DNA of 64,000 bases from an uncultured Acetatifactor sp. (GTDB lineage: Bacteria; Bacillota; Clostridia; Lachnospirales; Lachnospiraceae): NCBI GenBank assembly GCA_949840885.1, contig CATKYJ010000005.1, positions 62,001 through 126,000 on the forward strand, written 5' to 3'. This document shows, one piece after another, positions 25,456 to 35,267 of this stretch. The translations under genes were made by a program, and so were the position numbers. Below the pieces are notes generated by a model that saw only the letters and a program-made list of their open reading frames with translations, made no database searches and had not been told where the DNA came from. How positions within the stretch are numbered: position 1 is the first letter of the stretch; each line of letters starts with the position of its first letter.

Positions 25456-26481
25456 CTACTGCCGCAGTCTTTCCACATGGCGGAAAATTTCATCCAGAAA
25501 ATGCTGCTTTTCCTTTTCCTGCTCTATGACCCGCTCCAGCTTCTCCTGGTTCTTGCCCGGAATCCATGCCTTTCCGGAATTGTAGTAGAAGTTCACGATC
25601 TTCCAGAATTTCTCCGGGTAAGCCAGCCTGTAGTACAGATCGATCCAGCTTTTGGCCGATATGGGGCGCTCCTTTTCATAGGCCGCGAGCAGTTCCTCCC
25701 CCAAGGCTACGGACCAATTGCTTTTTTCTAGGAGCTTACGCAACAACAGATAAAGATCCCGGATAGGATCATCGCACATGCATTTTTCAAAATTCACCAC
25801 AAACCAGCCATTGGCCTCTTGCAGGATATTATGATACTGATAATCCCCATGGCAGAAAGTCACCCTGTCCTCTTTCCCGGAGTCCGCCGCCTGGCCTTTT
25901 GCCTGGAACGACTGACAGTATTCCTGCCACTGGCCGGTCACGGCAAAGGCTTTCTCCATAAAGGGGTCGAAAGCTTTGCGCAGGCTGGTCTCGAACCAGC
26001 TCTTCTGGCCCTTTTGCTGCAGGTACTTGCGGACCCTCTTCAGCTCCTTATTGTGTTTATCATACTCCCTTTCCGGAGAAAAAAATACTGGAAGATTTAC
26101 CATATCCGCAGGAAGTTCCATATTTTTGTGAAGCTTTCCCAGAAGCCTGACAGCCTCCACGCACTCATGCCTGTCATGAGCATTGCACTCCCGGCCCTCC
26201 TGCCATGTCTTCAGCACATACCCCACGCCGTCCATGTCCCTGACCAGCAGCGAGCCCTCTCTGTCAGGTATGATTGCCTCCACGCGCACCTGCCCCGCGT
26301 CCGCTATCTGCTTCAGCAGCCTGTCCTGTAGCCCGATTCTGTCCTGGCTTCCCGAATATTCCCGAAAGATCAGACATCCCCTGTCGGTGTCACACACAAT
26401 AGCGCCCCGGCCCTTTCTGGTACGGAGCACCTGGATTTCATACTGTTCCAGCAACTCAACTGCTCTGTCGTTCACTGCCAT
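25456..26481 (-). CDS. CotS-family spore coat/kinase-like protein
   Basis: 341 aa with an aminoglycoside-phosphotransferase/choline-kinase fold: 'VTFCHGDYQYHNIL' is the catalytic loop (HGD..N), although the later metal-binding Asp position reads 'VVNFEKCMCDDPIRDL', with 'NFE' where active kinases have 'DFD/DWE'. This matches CotS/YutH/YsxE spore-coat proteins, in which activity is often uncertain. The ATG at 26481 is only 2 bp from AGGAGG; a GTG two codons later (26475) has ideal spacing and may be the true start. Confidence 0.85.
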   Translation of the reverse strand: MAVNDRAVELLEQYEIQVLRTRKGRGAIVCDTDRGCLIFREYSGSQDRIGLQDRLLKQIADAGQVRVEAIIPDREGSLLVRDMDGVGYVLKTWQEGRECNAHDRHECVEAVRLLGKLHKNMELPADMVNLPVFFSPEREYDKHNKELKRVRKYLQQKGQKSWFETSLRKAFDPFMEKAFAVTGQWQEYCQSFQAKGQAADSGKEDRVTFCHGDYQYHNILQEANGWFVVNFEKCMCDDPIRDLYLLLRKLLEKSNWSVALGEELLAAYEKERPISAKSWIDLYYRLAYPEKFWKIVNFYYNSGKAWIPGKNQEKLERVIEQEKEKQHFLDEIFRHVERLRQ

Positions 26482-26599
26482 CCCCTCCTGATTGGTTTCT
26501 TCAGAACTGTCTCCAGTCCCCTGTAGCCGCCCTGTGGTCAGTTTGGTTCATAACCTATCATATGAGAGGAATTCTAAAAGCAGAACTTTCCTTTGCTGT

Positions 26600-27949
26600 T
26601 TACCTGCGATATTGTTCCGCCGAAGCCAAAAGCCGTTCTTTTGTGTTGCGGGCGGGATCCTCCAGAACCAGGTTCAGGAGGTGGTTCAGGACCTCTCCCA
26701 GCTCTCTGCCGGGGCGCCACCCTGCGGCTATCAAATCCGAGCCCGACACCGCCAGGGTCTTTAAGGACACGCACTGATGTGCATCCAGGATCTGTCGGTA
26801 GAGATTCTGCCAGTTTTCAAGGCTCTTCAGCTTCTCTTGGCGCATATATTCACTCTGGGCCAGGATATCGGCCTTTCGTATGGCAAAGAGGGCGGGAAAG
26901 GCATCCTCCCCTATGCGGTGGATGGCCCTCCTTGCCAGGCGCATGTCCATATCCATGCCATTGCCGTAATCGTGGTATTCCACCAGTTTGCATACCATGT
27001 GTATGGTATCGTTGTCATATTTCAGACGCCGCAGGATTTTCCCGGCCATTTGCGCGCTGAGGGCAGCGTGGCCGTGGAAATGGCTCCTGCCCTCCCCGTC
27101 TGTGGCAAGGGTTCCCGGCTTTCCGATATCATGAAGCAGCATGGCAAGGCGCAGCACCTTGTCCGCCTCCACATGCTTCAGGGAATGCAGGATATGTTCT
27201 CCTACGCTGCAGCAGTGGTGGGGGTGGTTCTGGGGCGTCTCCATGCATTTGTCGAATTCCGGGAGGAAGACTTTTGTGACACCGGTGTCATAAGCAATCC
27301 GCAGATAGTCCGGATTGGGGGAGATCATCAGCTTGGTGAGTTCCGCCTGGATGCGCTCGGCGCTGATTCGGCTTAAAGTGGGTGCAAGCTTTGCCATGGC
27401 AGCGGCGGTATCCTTTTCGATTGTATAGCCCAGCTGGGCGCAAAAGCGGATGGCCCGCAGGATGCGCAGGGCATCCTCCTCAAAGCGCGCCGCCGCATCT
27501 CCCACGCAGCGCACCACCCCTGCCTCCAAATCCGCCAGGCCGCCGAACAGGTCTACCAGGCCAGCCTTATGGTTGTAGGCCATGGCATTGATGGTCAGGT
27601 CCCTGCGGCGCAGGTCTTCCCTTAAGTCAGCGGTAAAGGTGACCTCGCTTGGATGTCTGCTGTCCTCATAGGTTCCGTCAATCCGGTAAGTGGTCACCTC
27701 GAACCCCTCCCCCTGGAGCATGACAGTGACTGTTCCGTGCTGCAGTCCGGTGTCAATGGTTCTCTGAAAGAGACACTTCACCTGCTCCGGGCGGGCGGAG
27801 GTAGTGATGTCCCAGTCTCCGGGCTCTCTGCCCAGGATGGAATCCCGCACGCATCCGCCCACCACATAGGCCTCGAAGCCCGCCTGCTCCAGCCGCTCTA
27901 TGATATATTGCCCTTTTTCGGGCACTGCTATCCTGATCTCCTGTTCCAA
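26600..27949 (-). CDS. cca: CCA-adding tRNA nucleotidyltransferase with HD domain
   Basis: 449 aa. Adds or repairs the 3' CCA of tRNAs, needed here because neither tRNA in this window encodes CCA. 'AYVVGGCVRDSILGREPGDWDI' (G-V-R-D and D-x-D), 'RRDLTINAMAY' and 'DALRILRAIRFCAQLGY' identify a class II enzyme. An HD domain follows ('LAMLLHDIGKPGT', 'GHAALSAQ'), a common fusion. The start is a TTG at 27949; family alignment fits this position. Confidence 0.94.
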   Translation of the reverse strand: MEQEIRIAVPEKGQYIIERLEQAGFEAYVVGGCVRDSILGREPGDWDITTSARPEQVKCLFQRTIDTGLQHGTVTVMLQGEGFEVTTYRIDGTYEDSRHPSEVTFTADLREDLRRRDLTINAMAYNHKAGLVDLFGGLADLEAGVVRCVGDAAARFEEDALRILRAIRFCAQLGYTIEKDTAAAMAKLAPTLSRISAERIQAELTKLMISPNPDYLRIAYDTGVTKVFLPEFDKCMETPQNHPHHCCSVGEHILHSLKHVEADKVLRLAMLLHDIGKPGTLATDGEGRSHFHGHAALSAQMAGKILRRLKYDNDTIHMVCKLVEYHDYGNGMDMDMRLARRAIHRIGEDAFPALFAIRKADILAQSEYMRQEKLKSLENWQNLYRQILDAHQCVSLKTLAVSGSDLIAAGWRPGRELGEVLNHLLNLVLEDPARNTKERLLASAEQYRR

Positions 27950-28092
27950 AGCTTTCCCAAGCCTCCTTGCTTTTCCGTAAAAATGAATCTGGCAGGGGAA
28001 TCCCCCTCTTCACTGCTCGCCGCGGAACGCTCTTCTTCCATGCGGCCCCCATGCCGCCCTGGCGGCAAATTTCCATATGCGGGCCTGTACAC

Positions 28093-28122
28093 GAAAAAGG
28101 CGGCGAGAAGCCCCACCGCCTT
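28093..28122 (-). terminator. Terminator after the foldase gene
   Basis: On the minus strand AAGGCGG and CCGCCTT flank a 12-nt loop and a short T run follows. A second GC-rich hairpin (CCGCGGCA / TGCCGCGG, 28142-28167) lies between it and the stop codon. Confidence 0.75.
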
Positions 28123-28215
28123 CCTGTCCTCAGCTTTATTCCCGCGGCAGTGAGTCAAGTGCCGCGGCGCGGATTCTCCCGAGTCTGATCCGGCGTCCTC
28201 CCTGCTGTCGGAGGA

Positions 28216-29886
28216 CTACTCCGAACTGCCGGAAGCTTCTCCCTCCTGGGAAGAGTCGGCGCTGTCGGAGGAGCCGTCGCCCTCAGAGGACTCCGAACCA
28301 TCGGAAGCTTCTCCCTCCTGGGAGGAATCGGCGCTGTCGGAGGAGTCTGCTCCCTGAGAAGATTCCTGAGCTGCCGCTTCCTGCTGCGCCTGCACTTCCA
28401 GGTAACGCAGATTTCCCTTGGGATCGTCCACCTTGCCCTCTGCCGTCAGCTCCTGCATATACTCGGACATCCTCTGGCTGATCAGCGTCTGGCGGATACT
28501 CAGGATCCACTCCGCCTCATTGGTTCCCTTATAATAGAGGACATAGGCATTCTCGCTTCCCTCAGAAGAAATGACAGCCGTGTCACCTGCGGTGCGGCCC
28601 TCTTCCTGAATCCAGCTGCTCATATCAGAAGACATAGCGGAAGTGGCTGCCCCCTCTACCAGGCCTCCCTTGGCCACTCCAACAGAAGAATCATTGTACT
28701 TATCGCACAGTTCGGCAAAGCTTTCCTCGGTGGCTGCCCCTGCTTTCCACTCGTCCAGGATGGCCTGCCCTTTCTCTGCCTCCGTCAGAACCATGCGCAT
28801 GTCCACGGAAAGCACCCCGTCCAGGTAGCGGTCTACAAACTCCACCACATAGTAGCGATGGCTGCCGGAATCCTCGATTACTGTGGTATCCCCTGCATTC
28901 CTGGCCTCATCGAAGAGCCAGTCCTGCAGCAGATAGGCAGCGGAGCTTTTGCGCACATTTTCCCGCAGCTCGCCATCCTCTTTCACAGTCTTCACTGCCT
29001 CGTCTGCTTTCTCCTTTGCCTCGTCCATGGCTGCCTGAATCTCCGCCTCGGAGGGTTCATAGGCTTTCTCCTCCCCGCTTTCCTCCTCTGCAGCCTCCTC
29101 TCCCTCGGTCTCCTCCACAGGATCCGCCAGTTCCGTAGGCTCTGTAGGCAGTTCGGCGTCTACGGTCATCATATAGTAGTCCACAGAATCATAGCTTGCC
29201 TTGTTTTCGTCATAATAGGTCTGAATCTCCTCCATGGAAGGGGTCTGGCGCTCGGCCAGCTCGTCATAATACGCCGCCGCATACAGAGCCTCCTCCACAT
29301 AGGGCTTCACCCTGGACTCCGTGGCATAGGCGCCGTACAGCTGCTTCAGATAGCTCTTCTTTGTGGCCCCATTCTCGGAGGCGGCCTCTTCCAGGGACTT
29401 TATATAATCGGCGTACTCTTCCTGCGTATCGTACACAAAGCCCTCTTCCTTTGCCTTGGCCGCCAAAGTCTTGTTGCGGATCAAGTTCTCCACTGTCAGC
29501 TGCTGGAAATAGTCTCCCCAGGTCAGGGTATCGGAATACATCTGAGAGGTAAAATCCTGGCTGGGGTCTATGCCCATCATGTAAAGGTAATAGCCGTACT
29601 GATTCAGGTACCCGCTCACGGCCACATTATACTGATAGTCGAATTCCACTCTGGAAACCGTCTCCCCGTTTACTTTCACATAGCTGCCGTGCACCGTGAG
29701 ATAGTTGCGGATGGGGAAAGAGGCCACCAGGCACACCAAAGCCGCCACTACCGCGATGCCGATGATGTTGTCTCTGCGCCTGTTCTTTTCCGCCCTCTCT
29801 TTCTCTTCCTTTCTCCGCTGCATCTTCAGATCATATCTGGTCACCACTTTCTCAGGTGTCTGATCCGTATTCTTCGTCTCTTTCAT
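28216..29886 (-). CDS. Membrane-anchored SurA/PrsA-like foldase
   Basis: 556 aa. A charged cytoplasmic N-terminus, one membrane helix (about 41-62), then a SurA N-terminal-like helical domain ('VSRVEFDYQYN...', 'LTVENLIRNKTLAAKAKEEG') and a C-terminal part with parvulin-like features ('ILDEWKAGAATEESFAELCDKY', 'GGLVEG'). Likely helps exported proteins fold. An acidic insert lies near residues 250-280, and the last 45 residues are Ser/Asp/Glu-rich from a 72-bp direct repeat. ATG at 29886 follows AAAGGAG. Peptidyl-prolyl isomerase activity is not certain. Confidence 0.78.
   Translation of the reverse strand: MKETKNTDQTPEKVVTRYDLKMQRRKEEKERAEKNRRRDNIIGIAVVAALVCLVASFPIRNYLTVHGSYVKVNGETVSRVEFDYQYNVAVSGYLNQYGYYLYMMGIDPSQDFTSQMYSDTLTWGDYFQQLTVENLIRNKTLAAKAKEEGFVYDTQEEYADYIKSLEEAASENGATKKSYLKQLYGAYATESRVKPYVEEALYAAAYYDELAERQTPSMEEIQTYYDENKASYDSVDYYMMTVDAELPTEPTELADPVEETEGEEAAEEESGEEKAYEPSEAEIQAAMDEAKEKADEAVKTVKEDGELRENVRKSSAAYLLQDWLFDEARNAGDTTVIEDSGSHRYYVVEFVDRYLDGVLSVDMRMVLTEAEKGQAILDEWKAGAATEESFAELCDKYNDSSVGVAKGGLVEGAATSAMSSDMSSWIQEEGRTAGDTAVISSEGSENAYVLYYKGTNEAEWILSIRQTLISQRMSEYMQELTAEGKVDDPKGNLRYLEVQAQQEAAAQESSQGADSSDSADSSQEGEASDGSESSEGDGSSDSADSSQEGEASGSSE
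28219..28346. repeat. 72-bp direct repeat encoding the foldase tail
   Basis: A block from CTCCGAAC through CTGTCGGAGGAG occurs at about 28219-28273 and again at 28291-28346, offset 72 bp. It encodes 'SSDSADSSQEGEAS' twice, in frame (24-residue period). Confidence 0.85.
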
Positions 29887-29971
29887 GACGAATGTCTCCT
29901 TTCTGATAGTTATCGTTTTGTCATTCACACTCCCGGGTGAGAGTATAACGTATTCTCTGCAAAAAGAAAAG

Positions 29972-31645
29972 CTATTTCACATATTTTTCAAGCTTTTCCA
30001 CAATATTTTTCATACAGCCCTCCTCAAAGGGGCTGTCCAGTCCTACTTCCTTTACCATATTGGTAAAGAAATCGCTGGCGGAAAGCCTGCAGAGCTTTAA
30101 ATAGCTGGCCCAGGCATCCTCAAAGTCCGCGTCCATCTTCACCTTGTACTGCAGGGCGCAGCTCTGGGCCAGGCAGTAGTCGATGTAATAGAAAGGAGAG
30201 GTGTAAATATGCTGCTGCTTCTGCCAGAAGCCGCCTTTGCCGAAGAACTCGTCATCGCCGTAGTCCTGGTGGGGCCTGTACTGGCGCTCCAGCGAAAGCC
30301 ATGCGGCATGCCTCTGGGCCGGAGTCATGTCGGGATTCTCATAGACGATATGCTGGAATTCGTCCACCATGCAGCCGTAGGGGATGAACGCAGCCGAGTC
30401 CTCCAGATGCATCTCGATATAGTCTTTCGCCCGGTCGCCAAAGAACAGGGGCATCCACTTCTGGGTGAAGAACTCCATGGACATGGAGTGGATCTCCGCG
30501 GTCTCCATGGTGATGTCCCCGTGCTCCCTGATGGGATCCTTGCCGGAGAGCCACCCCTGGAACGCGTGGCCGCACTCATGGGTGATGACGTCCACGTCTC
30601 CGCTGGTGCCGTTGAAATTGGCGAACACGAAAGGCGACTGATACACCGGCATATAGGTCATGTAGCCGCCTGCCCGCTTGGTCTTGCGTCCAATCACGTC
30701 AAACAGTTCATTTTCCATCATGAAATCGTAGAATATCTTTGTCTCCGGGGACAGCTCGCCGTACATCTTCTGTCCTGCCTCCAGAATCTCCTGGGGATTG
30801 CCCGCAGGCGCGGGATTGCCCTCCTTAAAGTACACCGCACTGTCGATGTAGCTAAGCTTGTCCAGACCAAGCCTCTGCCTCCTGCGCTCGTGGAGCTTCT
30901 CCGCAAAGGGAACAAAGCTCTCCTTTACCTGCTTCCTGAAAGCCTCCACCTCTGCCCGGCCATAGCAGTTGCGGCACATCCGGTAGTAGCCCAGCTCCAG
31001 GTAATTCTCATACCCCAGAGTTTTCGCCTGAGCCGTGCGGTTCTTCACCAGCTTGTCATAGATGTCATCCAAAGCATCCGCGTTGGCGGCAAAAAACGCG
31101 CTCTGGGCTTCCCAGGCCGCCTTTCTCACGGCCCTGTCCGGGCTTACCAGGTAGGGGCGCAGCAGGGACAGATTCAGTTCCTGGCCGTCAAAGGGGATCT
31201 TGGCCCCCGCGATCAGCTTGCTGTACTGGGTGGTGAGGTTGTTCTCCTCCTGCATCAGGGGAATCAGCCGCTCATCCATGGCTTTCTGGGCTATCTCCAT
31301 ATTCTTGAAAGCCACGGGGCCGATCTTCTCCACCAGCTTGTCCCGGTAGGGCGAGGCGTACAGCTTCTTCTCGTATTCCAGGGCCAGATTGTGGTAGATG
31401 GGAGATTTTTCATCGTAATAATCACGCTCCGCGCTGTAGAACTCGTCCGTGGTGTCCATGTCATAGCGGATATGGGCGATGGTCATCAGCGTCCCCACCT
31501 TGTCCGTCAGGGCGTAGTATTTCTGATGGATCGCGAACTGCTCCTCCCCGTCCTTTGCTGCATCGAACTCCTCCATCAAAGCCCTCATCTGTCTTTCCAC
31601 TTCATCAAAATCTACCCGCTGGTACGGCATATCCTTAAACTTCAT
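29972..31645 (-). CDS. M3-family oligoendopeptidase
   Basis: 557 aa cytoplasmic zinc metallopeptidase of the PepF/thimet oligopeptidase family; it trims short peptides. Zinc site 'ITHECGHAFQGWL' supplies HExxH, with the downstream Glu in 'METAEIHSMSMEFF'. No signal peptide. The ATG at 31645 has AGAGAGGAAA upstream; the frame opens 54 nt earlier. Confidence 0.93.
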   Translation of the reverse strand: MKFKDMPYQRVDFDEVERQMRALMEEFDAAKDGEEQFAIHQKYYALTDKVGTLMTIAHIRYDMDTTDEFYSAERDYYDEKSPIYHNLALEYEKKLYASPYRDKLVEKIGPVAFKNMEIAQKAMDERLIPLMQEENNLTTQYSKLIAGAKIPFDGQELNLSLLRPYLVSPDRAVRKAAWEAQSAFFAANADALDDIYDKLVKNRTAQAKTLGYENYLELGYYRMCRNCYGRAEVEAFRKQVKESFVPFAEKLHERRRQRLGLDKLSYIDSAVYFKEGNPAPAGNPQEILEAGQKMYGELSPETKIFYDFMMENELFDVIGRKTKRAGGYMTYMPVYQSPFVFANFNGTSGDVDVITHECGHAFQGWLSGKDPIREHGDITMETAEIHSMSMEFFTQKWMPLFFGDRAKDYIEMHLEDSAAFIPYGCMVDEFQHIVYENPDMTPAQRHAAWLSLERQYRPHQDYGDDEFFGKGGFWQKQQHIYTSPFYYIDYCLAQSCALQYKVKMDADFEDAWASYLKLCRLSASDFFTNMVKEVGLDSPFEEGCMKNIVEKLEKYVK

Positions 31646-31969
31646 TTCGTTTCCTCTCTCTTTCCTTAGATTGTGCTTGATGTCTATTGCTCCCATCACA
31701 GCACTTTTATAATAGAATCGTCTTTAAGATTCTATTATATCAGATTCCCCGGCTTTTTCAAGTTATTTGCTTGCCGGCGGTCCTGTTTGCCGTTCTGGGG
31801 AAAAAATATTAAATTTTCTGAAACTGTTTATTAAAAAATACATGTCTGCCTCTTGCACTCTAAATATACTAATGATAAAATAGAAAAGACTTTTACATAC
31901 AACAGAATCCGGGACAGGATTCCGTTATTATGTTTCTATCATTTCATTTGTAAATCGGAGGGAAAAAAC

Positions 31970-33091
31970 ATGTTTGAAGAATTGAAGAAACGGACACTCA
32001 AAGGCACTCTTGTCTGGTCCATCATTCTGATTCTGGCGGGCTTAGGCCTGGCGGGCTGGAATGCCATGGACGCTTTCTACGCCGTCACGGGCTGTGTGGA
32101 TTTTAATAGCCTGGAACCGGACGAAATCAAAAACCAGCTGGTAAAGCTTGAATTGATTGACAATGCCGGCTGTTTTCTGGAAGAATATTCCGAAAACACC
32201 AAGACCCATTCCAGAACCACTACGCATTTATATTATGTAATCATCACCAACCCGGAAAATCCTGACACCCGCCTCATGGCCATCAAGGTTCCTGCCAGGT
32301 ACATGAAAGAACTGGACACCATGTACGAGAACGCCTATAACGGCATTGAGACCACGCCTTTCACCATGTATGGCAAAATCAAGAAGATGGACAGCGAAGA
32401 ACTGTACTATTTCAATCGGTACTTCGGCAGCGAGGTGGCCGAGGAGGATCTTGCCGCCGTCACGCTTCCCTACTACATCGAATACATGGTACAGCCTTTC
32501 ACCTATGTTTACCTAGTGCTGTTCATAGTGGGCGTGGGGCTTCTGATCTATGGGATCTACCGCATCGCCAGCGCTGCCAGCGGCTCCGCGCTGAAAAAGC
32601 TCCACAAGGATATCGCGGACGCGGGCTATACCGAGGCCTCCATCGAATCCGATTACAGGAACGCCAAGTCCTTTGACAAGAAAGGAACCCTGAAAGTCGG
32701 AAAGCTGATGACCTACTATACCAATGGCTCCATCCCCAGGGCCATTCCCAACAGCAAGATGATGTGGGCTTACCAGAACACCGTGACCCACCGCACCAAC
32801 GGCGTAAAGACAGGCACTACTTACAATGTCATGATCTACGATGAGATCACTCCCAAGGGACATACTTTCGCCGTTGCCAACGAGGCCGTGGCCCAGGATA
32901 TGCTCAACCACCTCTATGCCACCCTGCCCTGGATCGTTGTGGGGTATTCCGATGAGCTGAAGAAGCTTTACAATAAGGATCGCGCCCAGTTCCTGCAGCT
33001 TCGCTACAATACCTGCGAACACACGGCTGTGGAGCCTGGTGAGAACGCCCCCGCCTCCGACGCAAACAGCACGCCGGACAGCCAGGCGTAA
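31970..33091 (+). CDS. Unknown two-helix membrane protein (possibly DUF6709-like)
   Basis: 373 aa. One membrane helix near residues 12-32, an extracytoplasmic region to about 180, a second helix near 182-203 and a cytoplasmic domain ('DIADAGYTEASIESDYRNAK'). I believe it belongs to a Lachnospiraceae family annotated as DUF6709, but this is from memory. The C-terminal 15 residues are low complexity. GGAGG precedes the ATG. A strong terminator follows, so it is a single-gene transcript. Confidence 0.75.
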   Translation: MFEELKKRTLKGTLVWSIILILAGLGLAGWNAMDAFYAVTGCVDFNSLEPDEIKNQLVKLELIDNAGCFLEEYSENTKTHSRTTTHLYYVIITNPENPDTRLMAIKVPARYMKELDTMYENAYNGIETTPFTMYGKIKKMDSEELYYFNRYFGSEVAEEDLAAVTLPYYIEYMVQPFTYVYLVLFIVGVGLLIYGIYRIASAASGSALKKLHKDIADAGYTEASIESDYRNAKSFDKKGTLKVGKLMTYYTNGSIPRAIPNSKMMWAYQNTVTHRTNGVKTGTTYNVMIYDEITPKGHTFAVANEAVAQDMLNHLYATLPWIVVGYSDELKKLYNKDRAQFLQLRYNTCEHTAVEPGENAPASDANSTPDSQA

Positions 33092-33162
33092 GACGGTCGC
33101 GCAATACTCCTGCGTATTTGAAAGGCAGGAAGCATGCCCTACCGCTTGAACACAAAGAGCCA

Positions 33163-33210
33163 AAACCCCGGGAACTGCGCCCTGACGGCGGGTTCCCGGG
33201 GTTCTTTTTT
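33163..33210 (+). terminator. Strong intrinsic terminator
   Basis: AACCCCGGGAAC and GTTCCCGGGGTT pair perfectly around a 15-nt loop and end in CTTTTTT. The A run on the 5' side makes it bidirectional, also serving the LeuA fusion gene. Confidence 0.9.
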
Positions 33211-33269
33211 CCTCTCAGTCCCTATCTCCAAAACCTTTCTTCGGCGATATGCGGGCGGCTTGTTTTCCC

Positions 33270-35267
33270 CTATTGCTTGCGGTACTGCATCGGTGTCATT
33301 CCATAGTTCTTCTTGAAAAGCCGGTTGAAGTGCTCCACATTCTCATAGCCCACCTCGGCGGCCACGGTCTCTACGGTCATGTCCGTCTCCCGCAGGAGCG
33401 TGCGGGCTTTTTTCATGCGCTCCTTGCGCACTGCCTCCTGGAATGTCATGCCTGCCTTTTCCTTGATGTATTTGGACAGATAGGGCTTGGAGAGATGGAA
33501 CTCCTCGGACAGGGCATCCAGGGTCACATTCATGTAATCATTTTTGATGAATGTGATGATCTCCACGATCCGCTCTTCCCTGCCCGCCGTAATGTGCTGC
33601 TCCACGGCCAGCCTGTTGGTGGCCGAAGCCAGCGCCGCAATGGAGGCCTTGATGATATCCTCGTCCACACCTACGCCCCAGTAGTACTTCCCGCCGCACA
33701 AAACCGCCACGTATGCTGCGGCCCTGGAACTGGAGCCCTTGGATATGGCATGCTCCTCGTACACGGACAGCTGATAGCTGACGCCGAAATAGGTCTTGAT
33801 GGCATTGCTCACCGCATCCAGACGTCCGTTTCCGCCTGCCCGGATGATGCGCCTCTCCCCATTCTGCTCTATGGTCACCTCTGCCTGAATGCCCTTTTCC
33901 TGCCGGAAATGGCACTCGGGAATCCGGAACACCCCTCGGGGTGCAATGTAGTTTTCTTCAAAAATGGCATAGATTTCGCCGGGGTGCAGCTCCTGGTGCC
34001 GCTTGTCGGACACGCCCTTGATGAGATACCCTACCTCCTCTTTCATAGCCGCAGGCAAGGAGAATCCGAACTGCTGCTTCAGCACAAAGGCCACGCCGCC
34101 CTTGCCGGACACGCTGTTGATGCGGATCACGTCGGATTCGTACTCGCGTCCCACGTCTTTCGGGTCTATGGGCAGATAGGGCACATCCCAGCGGTTCCCG
34201 CTCTTTCCCTCTTTCAGCCATGCCATGCCCTTGCTGATGGCATCCTGATGGGAGCCGGAGAAAGCGGTGAACACCAGGTCTCCCGCATAGGGCACCCTTT
34301 CGTGCACCCGCATATTCGTAAAGCGCTCGTAAGCTTCCCGCACCTGCATGATATGAGAAAAATCAAGGCCGCTGTCTACGCCATGGCACATCATATTGAT
34401 GGCTACCGTGACCAAATCGACATTCCCAGTGCGCTCCCCGTTTCCGAAAAGTGTGCCCTCCACTCTGTCGGCGCCCGCCAGGATGCCGAACTCCGCATCG
34501 CTGACGCCGCAGCCCCTGTCGTTATGGGGATGGACGCTCAGGACTACGTTCTCCCGGTATTTCATATGTTTATGCATGTACTCCACCTGGCAGGCGAAGA
34601 CATGGGGCATTGCCACCTGTACCGTGGTGGGCAGGTTAATGATGGCCTTGTGCTCCGCATCCGGCTGCCACACGTCCAGCACGGCATTGCAGACCTCCAG
34701 GGCGTACTCCGGTTCGGTCTGGGAGAAGCTCTCCGGGCTGTACTCAAAGGTAAAGCTGCCGTCCGTCTCCTGTGCCATTTCTTTCAGCAGCTTCGCGCCG
34801 TCCACAGCCAGCTGCTTGATGGCTTCCCTGTCTTTCTTAAAGACCTGCTCCCTCTGCTCCACAGAGGTGGAATTGTAAAGGTGCACCACTGCGTGGGGAG
34901 CGCCCTTTACCGCCTCAAAGGTCTTGCGGATGATATGCTCCCTGGCCTGGGTCAGCACCTGGATGGTCACATCGTCCGGAATCATGTCCCGCTCGATGAG
35001 GGCCCGGATGAAATTGTACTCCGTGTCCGAGGAAGCCGGGAAGCCCACCTCGATCTCCTTGAAGCCGATGTCCACCAGAAGTTTGAAGAATTCCAGCTTA
35101 TCCTCCAGGGGCATGGGGTCGATCAGGGCCTGGTTGCCGTCCCGCAGATCCACGCTGCACCATACCGGAGGCTTCTCTATGGTGTCCTTTTTCACCCAGT
35201 CGTAGGTCACCTCCGGGGGCATATGGTAAGTTTTGCCGTATTTCTGGCTGATGGTAGTCTTTTTCAT
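33270..35267 (-). CDS. leuA: 2-isopropylmalate synthase fused to an AraC-type DNA-binding domain
   Basis: 665 aa in one uninterrupted frame. Residues about 1-560 are a complete long-type LeuA: catalytic 'SVDLRDGNQALIDPM', metal site 'SVHPHNDRG', 'GNGERTGN', and a LeuA dimer/regulatory domain (about 400-545). It condenses acetyl-CoA with 2-oxoisovalerate, the first step to leucine. Residues 565-665 are a full AraC/XylS double helix-turn-helix: 'TLDALSEEFHLSKPYLSKYI' and 'TVETVAAEVGYENVEHFNRL' with the closing 'YGMTPMQYRK'. The ATG at 35267 follows AAAGGAA. No other leu genes are nearby. The enzyme could double as a leucine-responsive regulator; that part is inference. Confidence 0.93.
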   Translation of the reverse strand: MKKTTISQKYGKTYHMPPEVTYDWVKKDTIEKPPVWCSVDLRDGNQALIDPMPLEDKLEFFKLLVDIGFKEIEVGFPASSDTEYNFIRALIERDMIPDDVTIQVLTQAREHIIRKTFEAVKGAPHAVVHLYNSTSVEQREQVFKKDREAIKQLAVDGAKLLKEMAQETDGSFTFEYSPESFSQTEPEYALEVCNAVLDVWQPDAEHKAIINLPTTVQVAMPHVFACQVEYMHKHMKYRENVVLSVHPHNDRGCGVSDAEFGILAGADRVEGTLFGNGERTGNVDLVTVAINMMCHGVDSGLDFSHIMQVREAYERFTNMRVHERVPYAGDLVFTAFSGSHQDAISKGMAWLKEGKSGNRWDVPYLPIDPKDVGREYESDVIRINSVSGKGGVAFVLKQQFGFSLPAAMKEEVGYLIKGVSDKRHQELHPGEIYAIFEENYIAPRGVFRIPECHFRQEKGIQAEVTIEQNGERRIIRAGGNGRLDAVSNAIKTYFGVSYQLSVYEEHAISKGSSSRAAAYVAVLCGGKYYWGVGVDEDIIKASIAALASATNRLAVEQHITAGREERIVEIITFIKNDYMNVTLDALSEEFHLSKPYLSKYIKEKAGMTFQEAVRKERMKKARTLLRETDMTVETVAAEVGYENVEHFNRLFKKNYGMTPMQYRKQ

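Noticed and set aside
27928..28158. 76-codon minus-strand open frame between the foldase and CCA enzyme genes
   Set aside because: It overlaps two terminator-like hairpins and the start of the CCA enzyme gene and has no ribosome binding site.
30209..31669. 486-codon plus-strand open frame opposite the M3 peptidase
   Set aside because: Shadow of the peptidase, whose zinc site and family length are intact on the minus strand.
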